The notes: generated from the sequence alone by a model not told the origin. A stretch of DNA of 44,867 bases from Oscillospiraceae bacterium (GCA_017466665.1 JAFTTQ010000050.1:1-44867), one strand, 5' to 3'; positions 8,947 through 16,512 are shown, counted from the first letter of the stretch. Translations and numbers: made by a program.

Positions 8947-10251
8947 ATGGAAATTCAAAGGAACTGCAAATGCGGTAAAGAGCATATTTTTACTTCTGAG
9001 GTAATCGTAAAAGAGGGTGCGCTGCAGGAGCTTCCCCGGCTGTTAAAGCAGTATTGCGCCAAGAAAGTATTTTTGATTGCAGATCAAAATACATATGCTG
9101 CTGCAGGAAAATCTGTTTCTGAAATTGTAGAGGCAGAAAATGTAAAAATCGTAAAATGTATCTTTGGGGAGGATGCTTTGGAGCCGGATGAACACAGCGT
9201 GGGCAGAGCAATTATGTATTATGAAGCAAGCTGCGATGTGGTCATCGGTGTTGGCTCCGGTGTCATCAATGATATCAGTAAGATCGTTTCCAATGTAGCC
9301 GGAAAGCCATACATAGTCGTTGCAACAGCACCGTCTATGGATGGCTATGCCTCTGCGACATCATCTATGACAAGGGATGGTCTGAAGATCTCCCTGCCCA
9401 GCAAGTGTGCCGATGTGATCTTAGGGGATCTGGATGTGCTTTGCCAGGCACCTGCCAAAATGATGGCATCCGGTTTGGGAGATATGCTGGCCAAATATGT
9501 GAGTATCTGTGAGTGGCGAATTAGTAACCTGATCACCGGGGAGTATTACTGCGAAGATATTGCCCAGCTTGTGCGTGAAGCCCTGAAACGCTGTGTGGAC
9601 AACGCAGAGGGTCTGCTGAAACGGGATAAGGAAGCGGTTAAGGCCGTTTTTGAAGGCCTGGTGATCGGAGGTGTGGCTATGGCGTATGCCGGTGTGTCCC
9701 GTCCGGCCTCCGGTGTGGAGCATTATTTCAGCCACGTTTGGGATATGCGTGGTGTGGAATTTGGAACGCCGGTAGATTTCCACGGCATCCAGTGTGCAAT
9801 GGCAACCTATCACGCTGTCCGGCTCTATGAGATCGTCAAAAAACATACGCCGGACTATGAAAAGGCAAGTGCCTATGTGACCGCATTTGACCAAACTGCT
9901 TGGGAACAGACTCTCCGGGAATTCCTTGGCAAAGGCGCGGAGGCAATGATCGAGCTGGAAAAGAGAGAGGGCAAGTATCGCAAGGGTACCCACCCTGCCA
10001 GATTTAAGATCATTGCGGATAATTGGGAGCGGATTTTGCAGATTATGGACGAGGAATTGCCGTCATCTGAGGAAATTGCAAAGCTTCTGAAAACCATTGG
10101 CATTCCCATTGACCTCACCACCCTCGGCGTGGACACAGAATGCGCACGCACCACCTTTATGGCCACCAAGGACATCCGGGATAAGTATGTGCTGTCACGT
10201 TTAGCCTGGGATCTGGGCATTTTAAATGAGCTTGCCCAGCAAATCAATTAA
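8947..10251 (+). CDS. sn-glycerol-1-phosphate dehydrogenase (AraM/EgsA-type)
   Basis: This 434-residue protein belongs to the iron-alcohol-dehydrogenase-like superfamily, in the glycerol-1-phosphate dehydrogenase branch. That branch reduces dihydroxyacetone phosphate to sn-glycerol 1-phosphate in the cytoplasm. The nucleotide-binding stretch GVGSGVINDISK is followed by the family hallmark TAPSMDGYAS (about residues 120-140). Candidate metal ligands are an Asp in the SGLGDMLAKY region, a His in EHYFSHVWD (about 259) and a His in DFHGIQ (about 279). It is slightly longer than B. subtilis AraM (about 394 residues). It stands alone between terminators, with a modest GAGG ribosome binding site. 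In Bacillus AraM supports heptaprenylglyceryl lipid synthesis; no PcrB-like partner is visible here, so its role is open. The exact cofactor and metal are inferred from the family. Confidence 0.85.
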   Translation: MEIQRNCKCGKEHIFTSEVIVKEGALQELPRLLKQYCAKKVFLIADQNTYAAAGKSVSEIVEAENVKIVKCIFGEDALEPDEHSVGRAIMYYEASCDVVIGVGSGVINDISKIVSNVAGKPYIVVATAPSMDGYASATSSMTRDGLKISLPSKCADVILGDLDVLCQAPAKMMASGLGDMLAKYVSICEWRISNLITGEYYCEDIAQLVREALKRCVDNAEGLLKRDKEAVKAVFEGLVIGGVAMAYAGVSRPASGVEHYFSHVWDMRGVEFGTPVDFHGIQCAMATYHAVRLYEIVKKHTPDYEKASAYVTAFDQTAWEQTLREFLGKGAEAMIELEKREGKYRKGTHPARFKIIADNWERILQIMDEELPSSEEIAKLLKTIGIPIDLTTLGVDTECARTTFMATKDIRDKYVLSRLAWDLGILNELAQQIN

Positions 10252-10301
10252 AAATAAGGACCCCCCTTTGAAATAAGAGAGTATCAGAAGATGAAGGAAA
10301 T

Positions 10302-10347
10302 GGTGCAGGCAGTATAGTATGCTGCCTGCACCATTAGATTTTTTTTT
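10302..10347 (+). terminator. Intrinsic terminator after the glycerol-1-phosphate dehydrogenase gene
   Basis: GGTGCAGGCAG (10302-10312) pairs perfectly with CTGCCTGCACC (10322-10332), and a run of nine T (10339-10347) follows seven bases later. This is a strong rho-independent signal, 50 bases after the stop. Confidence 0.85.
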
Positions 10348-10371
10348 ACTGTGTCCGAGAATTGAAAAAAA

Positions 10372-11112
10372 CTATATACCTAAGAGAAACTGGAGACAGC
10401 CTGCGATGATCCGGCTTTGTTCTTCGGGGAAGTAGCCGAAGTGGACACCGTTTTCCAGTATTTCCAGGGAAATATTAGGATTTTCAGGAAAGTATTTTGC
10501 GGTTTTCGGATTTACAAGCTCATCCTGCATTCCGATAAATGCATAGCAGGGAATATCCAGCGCAGCAGGAATTTTTCGGCATTTTGCCGAAAGCTGTAAA
10601 AGGGAAATGAAATTGGGGATCCAGCCCAGGTATTTCCAAAGATAGGGCTCAAGCTGAATACTAAGATCCTTGTGGCAAAGGACATCCCCAATGTCGTCAG
10701 GGCGAAGCTTGCCAAAGGCAAAGCGGATGCTCCGTCCCATCATTGAAGCCTGAACCCGGGGCAGGAGGGGAGGATTCAGCAGAAAAAGTCCCCGAATGCA
10801 GTCAAATTTACAGGCGGCCTGGAGCGCCAAAAGTGACCCAAGAGAATGACCGATCAGGATGATGTTACCGCAGGTTTGTGACATTTTCAGGATCTGCTGC
10901 TCCACCTGCTGCTGCCACTGCGCCATAGACGCTTTGGAAAAATCTTTCACAGACCCGCCGTGGCCGGCAAGCAGGATGTTACTGACGGCGTATTCATTGG
11001 GAATATGACGGATCAGAAAGTCAAAATGCCGTGGCGTACTGAGAATACCGTGGATCAGTAAAATGCCGGTATTTGCGTTGGGAGTGCTTCGGGAATAAGG
11101 TCTGTGATCCAT
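10372..11112 (-). CDS. Alpha/beta hydrolase (carboxylesterase / monoacylglycerol-lipase-like)
   Basis: This protein has 246 residues from the ATG at 11112, which has AGGAGGA five bases upstream. A longer frame exists upstream but would run through a terminator. The sequence shows ILLIHGILSTPRHF (oxyanion-hole region), LLAGHGGS, and the nucleophile elbow GHSLGSL. Candidate acid and base are the Asp in GMQDELVNP and the His in NGVHFGYF. This matches serine hydrolases of the Est30/monoglyceride-lipase type, probably cytoplasmic because no signal peptide is visible. The substrate cannot be told. It follows the HAD phosphatase in the same direction, but a strong terminator ends directly against its ribosome binding site, so expression may depend on read-through. 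Confidence 0.8.
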   Translation of the reverse strand: MDHRPYSRSTPNANTGILLIHGILSTPRHFDFLIRHIPNEYAVSNILLAGHGGSVKDFSKASMAQWQQQVEQQILKMSQTCGNIILIGHSLGSLLALQAACKFDCIRGLFLLNPPLLPRVQASMMGRSIRFAFGKLRPDDIGDVLCHKDLSIQLEPYLWKYLGWIPNFISLLQLSAKCRKIPAALDIPCYAFIGMQDELVNPKTAKYFPENPNISLEILENGVHFGYFPEEQSRIIAGCLQFLLGI

Positions 11113-11121
11113 AAATCCTCC

Positions 11122-11154
11122 TAAAAAAGCAGGGCAGGGGAGTAGCCCCTGCCC
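11122..11154 (-). terminator. Intrinsic terminator between HAD phosphatase and hydrolase
   Basis: Read leftward, GGGCAGGGG (11154-11146) pairs with CCCCTGCCC (11140-11132) across a five-base loop, followed by TGCTTTTTT. The T tract runs directly into the AGGAGG ribosome binding site of the hydrolase gene. Confidence 0.8.
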
Positions 11155-11161
11155 AAGCGTG

Positions 11162-11950
11162 TTACTTAACCAAATCACCTACGCCGTTAACGATATACTT
11201 GGGACGGTAGGGGAAATTATCCACATCCTCGATTCTGGTTACGCCGGAAAGCACCAACACCGTATCCACATTGGATTCAATGCCGGCAATAATATCCGTA
11301 TCCATACGGTCGCCCACAAACACGATCTCCGAGCTGTGACAGCCGATCTTTTTTAAGCCGTGACGCAGCATCAGCGGATTGGGCTTGCCCACAAAATAGG
11401 CCTTTTTGCCGGTGGAGATCTCAATGGGCGAAATCAGTGCGCCGGTAGCGGGGGCAACACCCTTTTCGGTGGGGCCGGTGATATCAGGATTGGTGCCGAT
11501 CAGCTTGGCACCCTTGATCACCAGATCAATGGCTTTTTCGATCTTCTCAAAGCTGTATGTGCGTGTCTCACCCACAACCACATAATCGGGGTTCACATCG
11601 TTCATATAAATACCCTGATCGTACAGAGCCTTAGTCAGGGCAGCTTCACCGATCACATAGGCTGTACAGCCGGGCTTTTGGCTGGCAAGAAATTCGGCGG
11701 TCGCCATAGCGGAGGTGTAGAAATGGTCGGCATCCACCTGCAAGCCCATGCGGCCAAGCTTCATACTCAGCTCATGGGGGGTACGTTCCGCGCTGTTGGT
11801 CAGGAATACCAAGCGCTTGTTATTTTCGATCATCCAGTTGATAAACTCTGTAACACCGGGCAGAATTTTATTGCCGTGATACAGCACACCGTCCATATCA
11901 CAAATAAAACCGTCTTTTTTCTTAATTTGTTCCAAAATAATCTCCTCCAT
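11162..11950 (-). CDS. HAD-superfamily IIA phosphatase (NagD/AraL-like)
   Basis: This 262-residue HAD hydrolase carries motif I DMDGVLYHGN (nucleophile Asp18 and Asp20), motif II LTNSAERTP, and the C-terminal motif FVGDRMDTDI with the final Asp pair. The C2-type cap and length fit the NagD/PGP-like subfamily, which removes phosphate from small sugar or glycolate phosphates. The exact substrate is not readable. I chose the ATG at 11950 because a promoter (-35 TTGAAT 11993-11998, 17-base spacer, -10 TATAAT 11970-11975, read leftward) lies inside the longer possible frame that starts at 11998. Its ribosome binding site is weak. A terminator follows the stop closely. Confidence 0.88.
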   Translation of the reverse strand: MEEIILEQIKKKDGFICDMDGVLYHGNKILPGVTEFINWMIENNKRLVFLTNSAERTPHELSMKLGRMGLQVDADHFYTSAMATAEFLASQKPGCTAYVIGEAALTKALYDQGIYMNDVNPDYVVVGETRTYSFEKIEKAIDLVIKGAKLIGTNPDITGPTEKGVAPATGALISPIEISTGKKAYFVGKPNPLMLRHGLKKIGCHSSEIVFVGDRMDTDIIAGIESNVDTVLVLSGVTRIEDVDNFPYRPKYIVNGVGDLVK

Positions 11951-11969
11951 AATCGTTCTCTTTTTATTG

Positions 11970-11998
11970 ATTATAGCATATGTGGTTTTTATATTCAA
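11970..11998 (-). promoter_or_regulatory. SigA-type promoter for the HAD phosphatase gene
   Basis: Reading leftward, -35 TTGAAT (11998-11993), a 17-base spacer and -10 TATAAT (11975-11970) precede the ATG at 11950 by about 20 bases. It decides the start codon in favour of the shorter protein. Confidence 0.65.
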
Positions 11999-12056
11999 CC
12001 GTTTTTCGCAGTTTCTGCTTAATGAATAAAAAGTGTGTAAATTTTAAATTTAGGTG

Positions 12057-12084
12057 TTGACAAATTGCATATTTCTGCTATAAT
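12057..12084 (+). promoter_or_regulatory. Promoter of the tRNA-Gly gene
   Basis: A consensus TTGACA (12057-12062), a 16-base spacer and consensus TATAAT (12079-12084) end 12 bases before the tRNA. This is a near-ideal vegetative promoter. Confidence 0.85.
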
Positions 12085-12096
12085 TTCAGTTGTTCC

Positions 12097-12172
12097 GCGG
12101 GTGTAGCTCATCCGGTAGAGCGCCACCTTGCCAAGGTGGAGGTAGCGAGTTCGAGCCTCGTCACCCGCTCCA
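12097..12172 (+). tRNA. tRNA-Gly (anticodon GCC)
   Basis: The cloverleaf is read directly. The acceptor stem GCGGGTG (12097-12103) pairs with CACCCGC (12162-12168), with discriminator T (12169) and an encoded CCA (12170-12172). The anticodon arm CCACC-TTGCCAA-GGTGG places anticodon GCC at 12130-12132, which reads GGC/GGT. The T arm contains GTTCGAGCC. A consensus promoter precedes it and a terminator follows eight bases later, so it is a single-gene transcript. Confidence 0.97.
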
Positions 12173-12174
12173 CG

Positions 12175-12214
12175 AAAAAAGACCCTTTTGTCTATCGACA
12201 AAAGGGTCTTTTTT
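12175..12214 (+). terminator. Terminator of the tRNA-Gly transcript (possibly bidirectional)
   Basis: GACCCTTTTGTC (12181-12192) pairs with GACAAAAGGGTC (12197-12208) over a TATC loop. It is flanked by AAAAAA on the left and TTTTTT on the right, so it could work in both directions. Confidence 0.9.
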
Positions 12215-12220
12215 CGAACT

Positions 12221-12310
12221 AAGTGTGCCTTGCGGCACGATAAGCGCGCCTTCGGTGCGTGAAGCGATGCTTCGCATCGTGAAGTGCCTGCGGGCGTGAG
12301 TGGCACACTT
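12221..12310 (+). repeat. Array of four ~20-bp hairpins closed by a 9-bp inverted repeat
   Basis: The outer arms AAGTGTGCC (12221-12229) and GGCACACTT (12302-12310) are exactly complementary. Between and partly inside them lie four short tandem stem-loops of about 20 bases: GTGCC-TTGC-GGCAC, GCGCGCC-TTC-GGTGCGT (with G-T pairs), GCGATGC-TTC-GCATCGT, and a weaker GCC-TGC-GGGC unit. The first inner hairpin competes with the outer stem. It lies directly upstream of the four-helix-bundle gene, so the two may form one unit. I recall similar hairpin arrays as dispersed repeats in gut Firmicutes, but this was not checked. Confidence 0.7.
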
Positions 12311-12344
12311 AATTTCACTTGTCGAAGCCAAACTTCACTGAATA

Positions 12345-12373
12345 TTGAATGTTACCGCAATTTATGGTAAAAT
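12345..12373 (+). promoter_or_regulatory. Promoter for the four-helix-bundle gene
   Basis: -35 TTGAAT (12345-12350), a 17-base spacer and -10 TAAAAT (12368-12373) lie just before the GGGAGGTG ribosome binding site of the gene starting at 12396. Confidence 0.5.
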
Positions 12374-12395
12374 TACTTACACGGGAGGTGTCATT

Positions 12396-12590
12396 ATGTC
12401 TGAAAGCAAATTAAGAACACAGTCCATGGATTTTGCGGTGTCTATTATTAACCTCGTCAAACACCTGAAAGAAAAGCGGGAATCCGTTATTTCCAACCAA
12501 ATCGGCAGAAGTGGCACTTCCATTGGAGCCAATATCCGTGAAGACTGGTTTGACAAAAACAAGGCGGAAAACGAATTGAATACCAAGTGA
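12396..12590 (+). pseudogene. Truncated four-helix-bundle (23S rRNA intervening-sequence-type) protein
   Basis: This 64-residue product starts at the ATG at 12396 with GGGAGGTG seven bases upstream. Residues 1-50 match the N-terminal half of the S23/IVS four-helix-bundle family (KLRTQSMDFAVSII...LVKHLKEKRES...SNQIGRSGTSIGANIRE). Full-length members have about 115-125 residues and continue after GANIRE with helices three and four. Here the sequence turns into DWFDKNKAENELNTK and stops, so about half the protein is missing. These proteins were first noted in insertions within 23S rRNA genes of spirochaetes; their molecular role is poorly known. A hairpin array precedes it and a truncated HAD gene meets it tail to tail. 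I read it as decayed, although a short product could still be made. Confidence 0.7.
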
Positions 12591-12626
12591 AACCAGCAAT
12601 AGATTATGCATCTTTTCGCTTTTCAG

Positions 12627-12815
12627 TTATATTTCATTTCGGCTGAAGTTTTTAACTGCTATGGGAATGTTTTCCATCATTTTTTCCAGAATCTCTACCG
12701 GCTCAGCAGTTATTCCAAAATCAAGTAGAGCCAGTGTCAGATACCGAACCAGGTTGGGATAAGTGTCTGCCAATGTACCATCAAAATCCCAAATAAAATG
12801 CTTTAATGCTTTCAT
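12627..12815 (-). pseudogene. N-terminal fragment of a HAD hydrolase (phosphoglycolate-phosphatase-like)
   Basis: The 62-residue frame begins at the ATG at 12815 with a GAGAGG site upstream. It shows HAD motif I as FIWDFDGTLADTYPN, then the start of the helical cap (RYLTLALLDFGI). It stops at residue 62, where a full enzyme would have about 210-220 residues and motifs II-IV. The 5' end, including the ribosome binding site, is intact and the 3' three quarters are missing. Its 3' end faces that of the truncated four-helix-bundle gene 36 bases away, suggesting that one rearrangement removed both tails. It is not expected to be active. Confidence 0.7.
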
Positions 12816-12988
12816 TTTGCTGCCTCTCTATATGAAACGGATGGTATATTATAAAAATACATTTACATTAATGTCAAGCTATGAATACTCTCCCCGAAGT
12901 TTTATTTTAAAAAAATCAAAAATATTTTATAATAATTGTATCGTTTTCTATTATTTCCTATCTAATAGATGAAAAGGACGGTGAGAAT

Positions 12989-13399
12989 GTGCTGGATTTT
13001 GAAAAAGTGTTTCAGGACAATCAGGGATTCATTTTTCGTTATCTTATGAAGCTATGCGGAAATGAATCCTTGGCGGAGGAACTGACACAGGAAAGCTTTT
13101 TCCGGGCGTATATGAATTTGACCGGTCTGCGCAAGGAAGAAAAGGTTACAGTTTGGCTCTGTCAGATTGCAAAGAATACTTATTTTGCCTGGTACAATGA
13201 GCAAAAAAAGTTGCAGCCGCTGAATAATACTCCGTATTTTGAAAACACACAGGATTTAGCGGAAGCTTTTGTTGAAAAAGAACTGTCTGCCAAGGCCTAT
13301 CTGCTTTTAGTCAGTCTTTTATCCAAAGCACTGCTCGGATTTTATCGCATTTTGTTCTGTGCAGGTCACATTTGGGAGAACAAGGAGGAATACGAATGA
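12989..13399 (+). pseudogene. ECF-type sigma factor gene lacking a recognisable region 4
   Basis: The frame opens with GTG at 12989 after an AGGACGG-like site; an out-of-frame ATG overlaps it. Residues 5-75 are a clear sigma-70 region 2 (F..VFQDNQGFIFRYLMKLCGNESLAEELTQESFFRAYMNL..., then VTVWLCQIAKNTYFAWYNE). After about residue 95 (LSAKAYLLL) the helix-turn-helix of region 4, which binds the -35 element, cannot be found; the last 40 residues read VSLLSKALLGFYRILFCAG. Whole ECF factors have about 160-180 residues, and this one has 136. The FYR and the WENKEEYE tail may be remnants, implying an internal deletion plus frameshift. The stop overlaps the ATG of the next gene. It is probably non-functional, though a stand-alone region 2 protein cannot be excluded. 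Confidence 0.65.
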
Positions 13400-13791
13400 C
13401 AAAAGAGGAATTCTATAAAACGTGGTTAAATCATTTTGCTTCAGGAATTTCCGAAGAAGATATAAGCAAATATGTTGTTTCTACTGGAGATTTTTTGTGG
13501 CATATTTTTTCCTTTAATCTACTTGATGGGAGCTGCTTTATGACCGGCGATCAAGCAAAAGCCGCATATGACACAGCCGATAAGCAGGAAGCAATATACA
13601 TAGACTGGTTTGACGATGATGAATCAAAGAAAATAACCTCACAAATGTGTACCGCGGATTCTCTTAATAAGAGGTTAGAAGTATATGTGGCAGCTTCAGA
13701 TTTTTCGTGGACATATATAAAAACCCATGAATGCTGCTGTGGCCCATATTTTATGAGACTATGCGGCGCCAAGCACCCAAATGAGGATTGA
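13396..13791 (+). CDS. DUF4275-like protein of unknown function
   Basis: This 131-residue protein starts at the ATG at 13396, with AAGGAGG about eight bases upstream, and overlaps the sigma-gene stop by four bases. An earlier in-frame ATG at 13372 lacks such a site. The pattern FLWHIFSFN, an acidic IYIDWFDDDE stretch, and a C-terminal SWTYIKTHE...CGPYF block recall the DUF4275 family, which has no known role. It has no signal peptide, membrane segment or catalytic motif. Translational overlap suggests coupling to the damaged sigma gene. The family call is from memory and moderate. Confidence 0.6.
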   Translation: MTKEEFYKTWLNHFASGISEEDISKYVVSTGDFLWHIFSFNLLDGSCFMTGDQAKAAYDTADKQEAIYIDWFDDDESKKITSQMCTADSLNKRLEVYVAASDFSWTYIKTHECCCGPYFMRLCGAKHPNED

Positions 13792-13900
13792 CAAACACAC
13801 CATTCTATGATATGCTCTTGTTGTCTACGAAAGATAGACGAATTTTAGACTATAAAATACACGATTCCATTGCTTTCCTTAAAATTCATTGAAAAATGTG

Positions 13901-13930
13901 TTGCAAACAACGCCTGTTTTATAGTATAAT
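13901..13930 (+). promoter_or_regulatory. Promoter for the zinc-ribbon membrane protein gene
   Basis: -35 TTGCAA (13901-13906), an 18-base spacer and -10 TATAAT (13925-13930) precede an AAAGGAG ribosome binding site and the ATG at 13966. Confidence 0.6.
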
Positions 13931-13965
13931 CCTATTGTATACCCAACCTGAAAGGAGTATGTTTT

Positions 13966-15783
13966 ATGTTTTGCAAAAATTGCGGCAATCCTATGGATGA
14001 TGATGCTGTATTTTGCCCCAACTGCGGCACTGCGGTAGAAAATGAAGTACCGGCTGCGGAGCCTGTTGAGCCTGTTGAAGAAATCCCTGTCCTGCAGCAG
14101 GAGGACGAGATCCTGGATCCTTCTGTGGAGCCTGAGATGGATGCGGCGGAGACTGAGGAGCCTGCCTTTGCTTTGAATACGGAGGGAGAGGTGGCAGCAC
14201 CCAAAAAGAAGATCAATAAGCTGCCCTTCCTGATCGGCGGTATCGTGGCTGCAGTTGCCGCTGTGCTGCTGGTGGTTTTCAACTGGGCAAATGTTTCCGG
14301 CTTCTTTGTCAGAACCTTTAGCTCTCCTGAGAAGCTGCAGACCAAGGTCTATGAGGACGTGGTTTCCAAGACCTTTGATACCTTCACCGTCTCCGACAAG
14401 GAGAAGACGGAGCTTCCCTATGATCCTTCCAATGTAGGCGTTGAGGGCGAGATCCGTCTTTCCATTGACGAGCAGATCCTTAATTTGATCCCTGCTGACG
14501 GTATGGATGTTAGTTGGCTGTCTGACATTGCCATTGGCTATGATATGTCCATCCGGGATAAAATGGAAAAGATCGCTATGGATCTGATCCTGGGTGATAC
14601 CTCCATTATAGGCGCGGATGCGGTACTCAATATGGAAACCATGGAATATTGGTTCCGTGTTCCCGATTTGAACGACCAGGCGATCTATATGGACGTAGGT
14701 TCTTTGCTGGATGAAATGGGTACCGTTGTTATGCCCGCCATTTATGACACGGAAAACCTGGAAGAGATTGCCGAGATCCTGCCCTCTCAGGAAGTGCTGG
14801 AGCAGATCATTACCCGTTATATTGGCGTTGTGATGTCCGGCTTCGGTGATGTGGAAAAGTCCAACGAAAAGGTAAAGGTCTCCGGTGTGAGCCAGAATCT
14901 TCACGTTCTCAAAGCTACCATGGATGAAGATGATCTTCTGAAGATGGCGGAAAACCTGCTGAAGACCCTGAAAAAGGATGATGATATCGAAGATATCCTC
15001 CTGAGCATTGAGGAATACGTCGGCGAAGAGGGCCTTTATGATTCCTTTGTTGAGTATATGGATGAAGCGCTGGAATCCCTGGACGAAGTTGACATGGATG
15101 ATTTAGGTAGCTTTAAGCTCACCCTGATTACTTACCTGAACGATGCCAATGAGATTGTCGGCAATACGGTGAAGCTTTCTTTGCCTGGTTTGGGGATGGG
15201 TATGAAGTATGAGCCTATCTCCTGGGTGCGTGTGGAGCAGGGCAAAAAGTTTGCCTCTGAGCTTGTGATCTCTGCCGGTACCGAGTCCATTGTCTTTGAG
15301 GGCAAGGGCGAAAACGGAAAGACCACCAATTCTGAATATACGCTGTCCTATGATGGCGAGGAACTGCTGACAGTTGAGATCGAGGATTATGTTTCGACCG
15401 ATAATCAGCTTGCCGGTACAGTTCGGATCGTTCCCTCTGAGTATGTTATGGAAAATATGATGTCTGAAATGGATCTGAATGATTCCATTGCTGATTTGAT
15501 CGGTTCTGCGTCCCCGGCATTGGAGATCGATTTTTCCGGTGATAAACAGGGCGGCAGCTTCTCCGTTGCACTGGCTGCCGGTGCTAAAAAGCTGATTGCC
15601 ATTTCCTCTACTTCCAAGATCACCGGGGCGGATGCTATCGAGCCTCCCACAGATTATGTGGAATATAAGGACGATGAATCCCTTACGGAATGGACGGAAA
15701 ATATGAAAACGGATTTCCTGGACACTCTGATGAACCGTTTGATTGAAGCCGGTGTCCCCGCCGAGCTGTTTGAAGTTTACTAA
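13966..15783 (+). CDS. Zinc-ribbon, single-pass membrane protein of unknown function
   Basis: This 605-residue protein begins with a zinc ribbon (Cys3, Cys6, Cys17, Cys20: FCKNCGNPM and FCPNCG). An acidic linker (about 25-75, rich in Glu, Pro and Val) and a basic patch AAPKKKINK lead to one membrane helix (about residues 86-107). The remaining ~490 residues should lie outside the cell and look like a soluble mixed alpha/beta domain, with LPSQEVLEQIITRY and GGSFSVALAAG stretches. Zinc-ribbon plus helix plus large outer domain is a frequent clostridial design, but I do not recognise a named domain in the outer part. It is followed by a hairpin and an ABC exporter set in the same direction, so it may be their accessory, but this is only context. 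Confidence 0.75.
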   Translation: MFCKNCGNPMDDDAVFCPNCGTAVENEVPAAEPVEPVEEIPVLQQEDEILDPSVEPEMDAAETEEPAFALNTEGEVAAPKKKINKLPFLIGGIVAAVAAVLLVVFNWANVSGFFVRTFSSPEKLQTKVYEDVVSKTFDTFTVSDKEKTELPYDPSNVGVEGEIRLSIDEQILNLIPADGMDVSWLSDIAIGYDMSIRDKMEKIAMDLILGDTSIIGADAVLNMETMEYWFRVPDLNDQAIYMDVGSLLDEMGTVVMPAIYDTENLEEIAEILPSQEVLEQIITRYIGVVMSGFGDVEKSNEKVKVSGVSQNLHVLKATMDEDDLLKMAENLLKTLKKDDDIEDILLSIEEYVGEEGLYDSFVEYMDEALESLDEVDMDDLGSFKLTLITYLNDANEIVGNTVKLSLPGLGMGMKYEPISWVRVEQGKKFASELVISAGTESIVFEGKGENGKTTNSEYTLSYDGEELLTVEIEDYVSTDNQLAGTVRIVPSEYVMENMMSEMDLNDSIADLIGSASPALEIDFSGDKQGGSFSVALAAGAKKLIAISSTSKITGADAIEPPTDYVEYKDDESLTEWTENMKTDFLDTLMNRLIEAGVPAELFEVY

Positions 15784-15792
15784 AATAGAATG

Positions 15793-15828
15793 GTTTGGCG
15801 CTGGTACGAGTTATCAGCGCCAAACTTT
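15793..15828 (+). terminator. Hairpin between zinc-ribbon gene and ABC operon
   Basis: GTTTGGCGCTG (15793-15803) pairs perfectly with CAGCGCCAAAC (15815-15825), followed by only TTTG. It is probably a weak terminator or attenuator, since the ABC ATPase starts 15 bases later and no separate promoter is evident. Confidence 0.55.
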
Positions 15829-15842
15829 GTACGGAGAAATGT

Positions 15843-16511
15843 ATGCAGATCGAAATTAAAAATGTATCGAAAAGCTATGGCAAGAAAAAGGTTTTGAAGG
15901 ATATTTCTTTTTCAGCCGAGGGTGGAAAGTGTATTGGTATTTTAGGTTCCAATGGCTGCGGAAAATCCACCTTTCTATCTATCCTTGCCGGTGTGCTGGA
16001 GCGGGATGGCGGGCAGTTTCTATTTAACGGGGAGGATCTGTTCCAAAACCGTAAGAAACGTAGTGCTTTGGTAGGCTATGTTCCCCAGGGAACACCCCTG
16101 ATCGAGGAGCTGACAGCTTGGGACAATCTGCTTTTGTGGTATGACCGTGAAAGCCTGAAAAAGGAGCTGGAAAGCGGTGTGCTGAAAATGCTGGGTGTGG
16201 ATGGCTTCCTAAAAACAACTGTGCGCAAAATGTCCGGTGGTATGAAAAAGCGCCTTTCCATCGGCTGCGCTATGGCAAAGCAGCCGCCGATCCTTCTGCT
16301 GGACGAGCCTACGGCTGCCTTGGATCTTGCCTGCAAGCAGAGCATTGCCCAGTACTTGACTAAGTATAAGCAGGCAGGCGGACTGTTGCTTCTGACCACC
16401 CACGATTCTCTGGAGCTGTCGTTATGCGATCAGTTCTATATTATGAAAAATGGCGTTTTGAATGCCTACACCTATGACGGTGATCTAAACGGTTTGGTGG
16501 ATAGCTTGTAA
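15843..16511 (+). CDS. ABC transporter ATP-binding protein
   Basis: This ATPase has 222 residues from the ATG at 15843, preceded by CGGAG; an upstream in-frame start would run through the hairpin. It shows Walker A GSNGCGKST (about residues 35-43), a Q-loop within GYVPQGTP, the signature SGGMKKR, Walker B ILLLDEPTAALD, and the switch His in TTHDSLE. The length and single domain fit ATPases of ABC-2-type exporters. It powers the two permeases encoded directly downstream (one base gap, then a four-base overlap). The exported substrate is unknown. Confidence 0.93.
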   Translation: MQIEIKNVSKSYGKKKVLKDISFSAEGGKCIGILGSNGCGKSTFLSILAGVLERDGGQFLFNGEDLFQNRKKRSALVGYVPQGTPLIEELTAWDNLLLWYDRESLKKELESGVLKMLGVDGFLKTTVRKMSGGMKKRLSIGCAMAKQPPILLLDEPTAALDLACKQSIAQYLTKYKQAGGLLLLTTHDSLELSLCDQFYIMKNGVLNAYTYDGDLNGLVDSL

Positions 16512-16512
16512 T

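Noticed and set aside
12763..12972. 69-residue plus-strand frame overlapping the HAD fragment start
   Set aside because: AT-rich stretch with no ribosome binding site; it covers the likely promoter region of the sigma gene.
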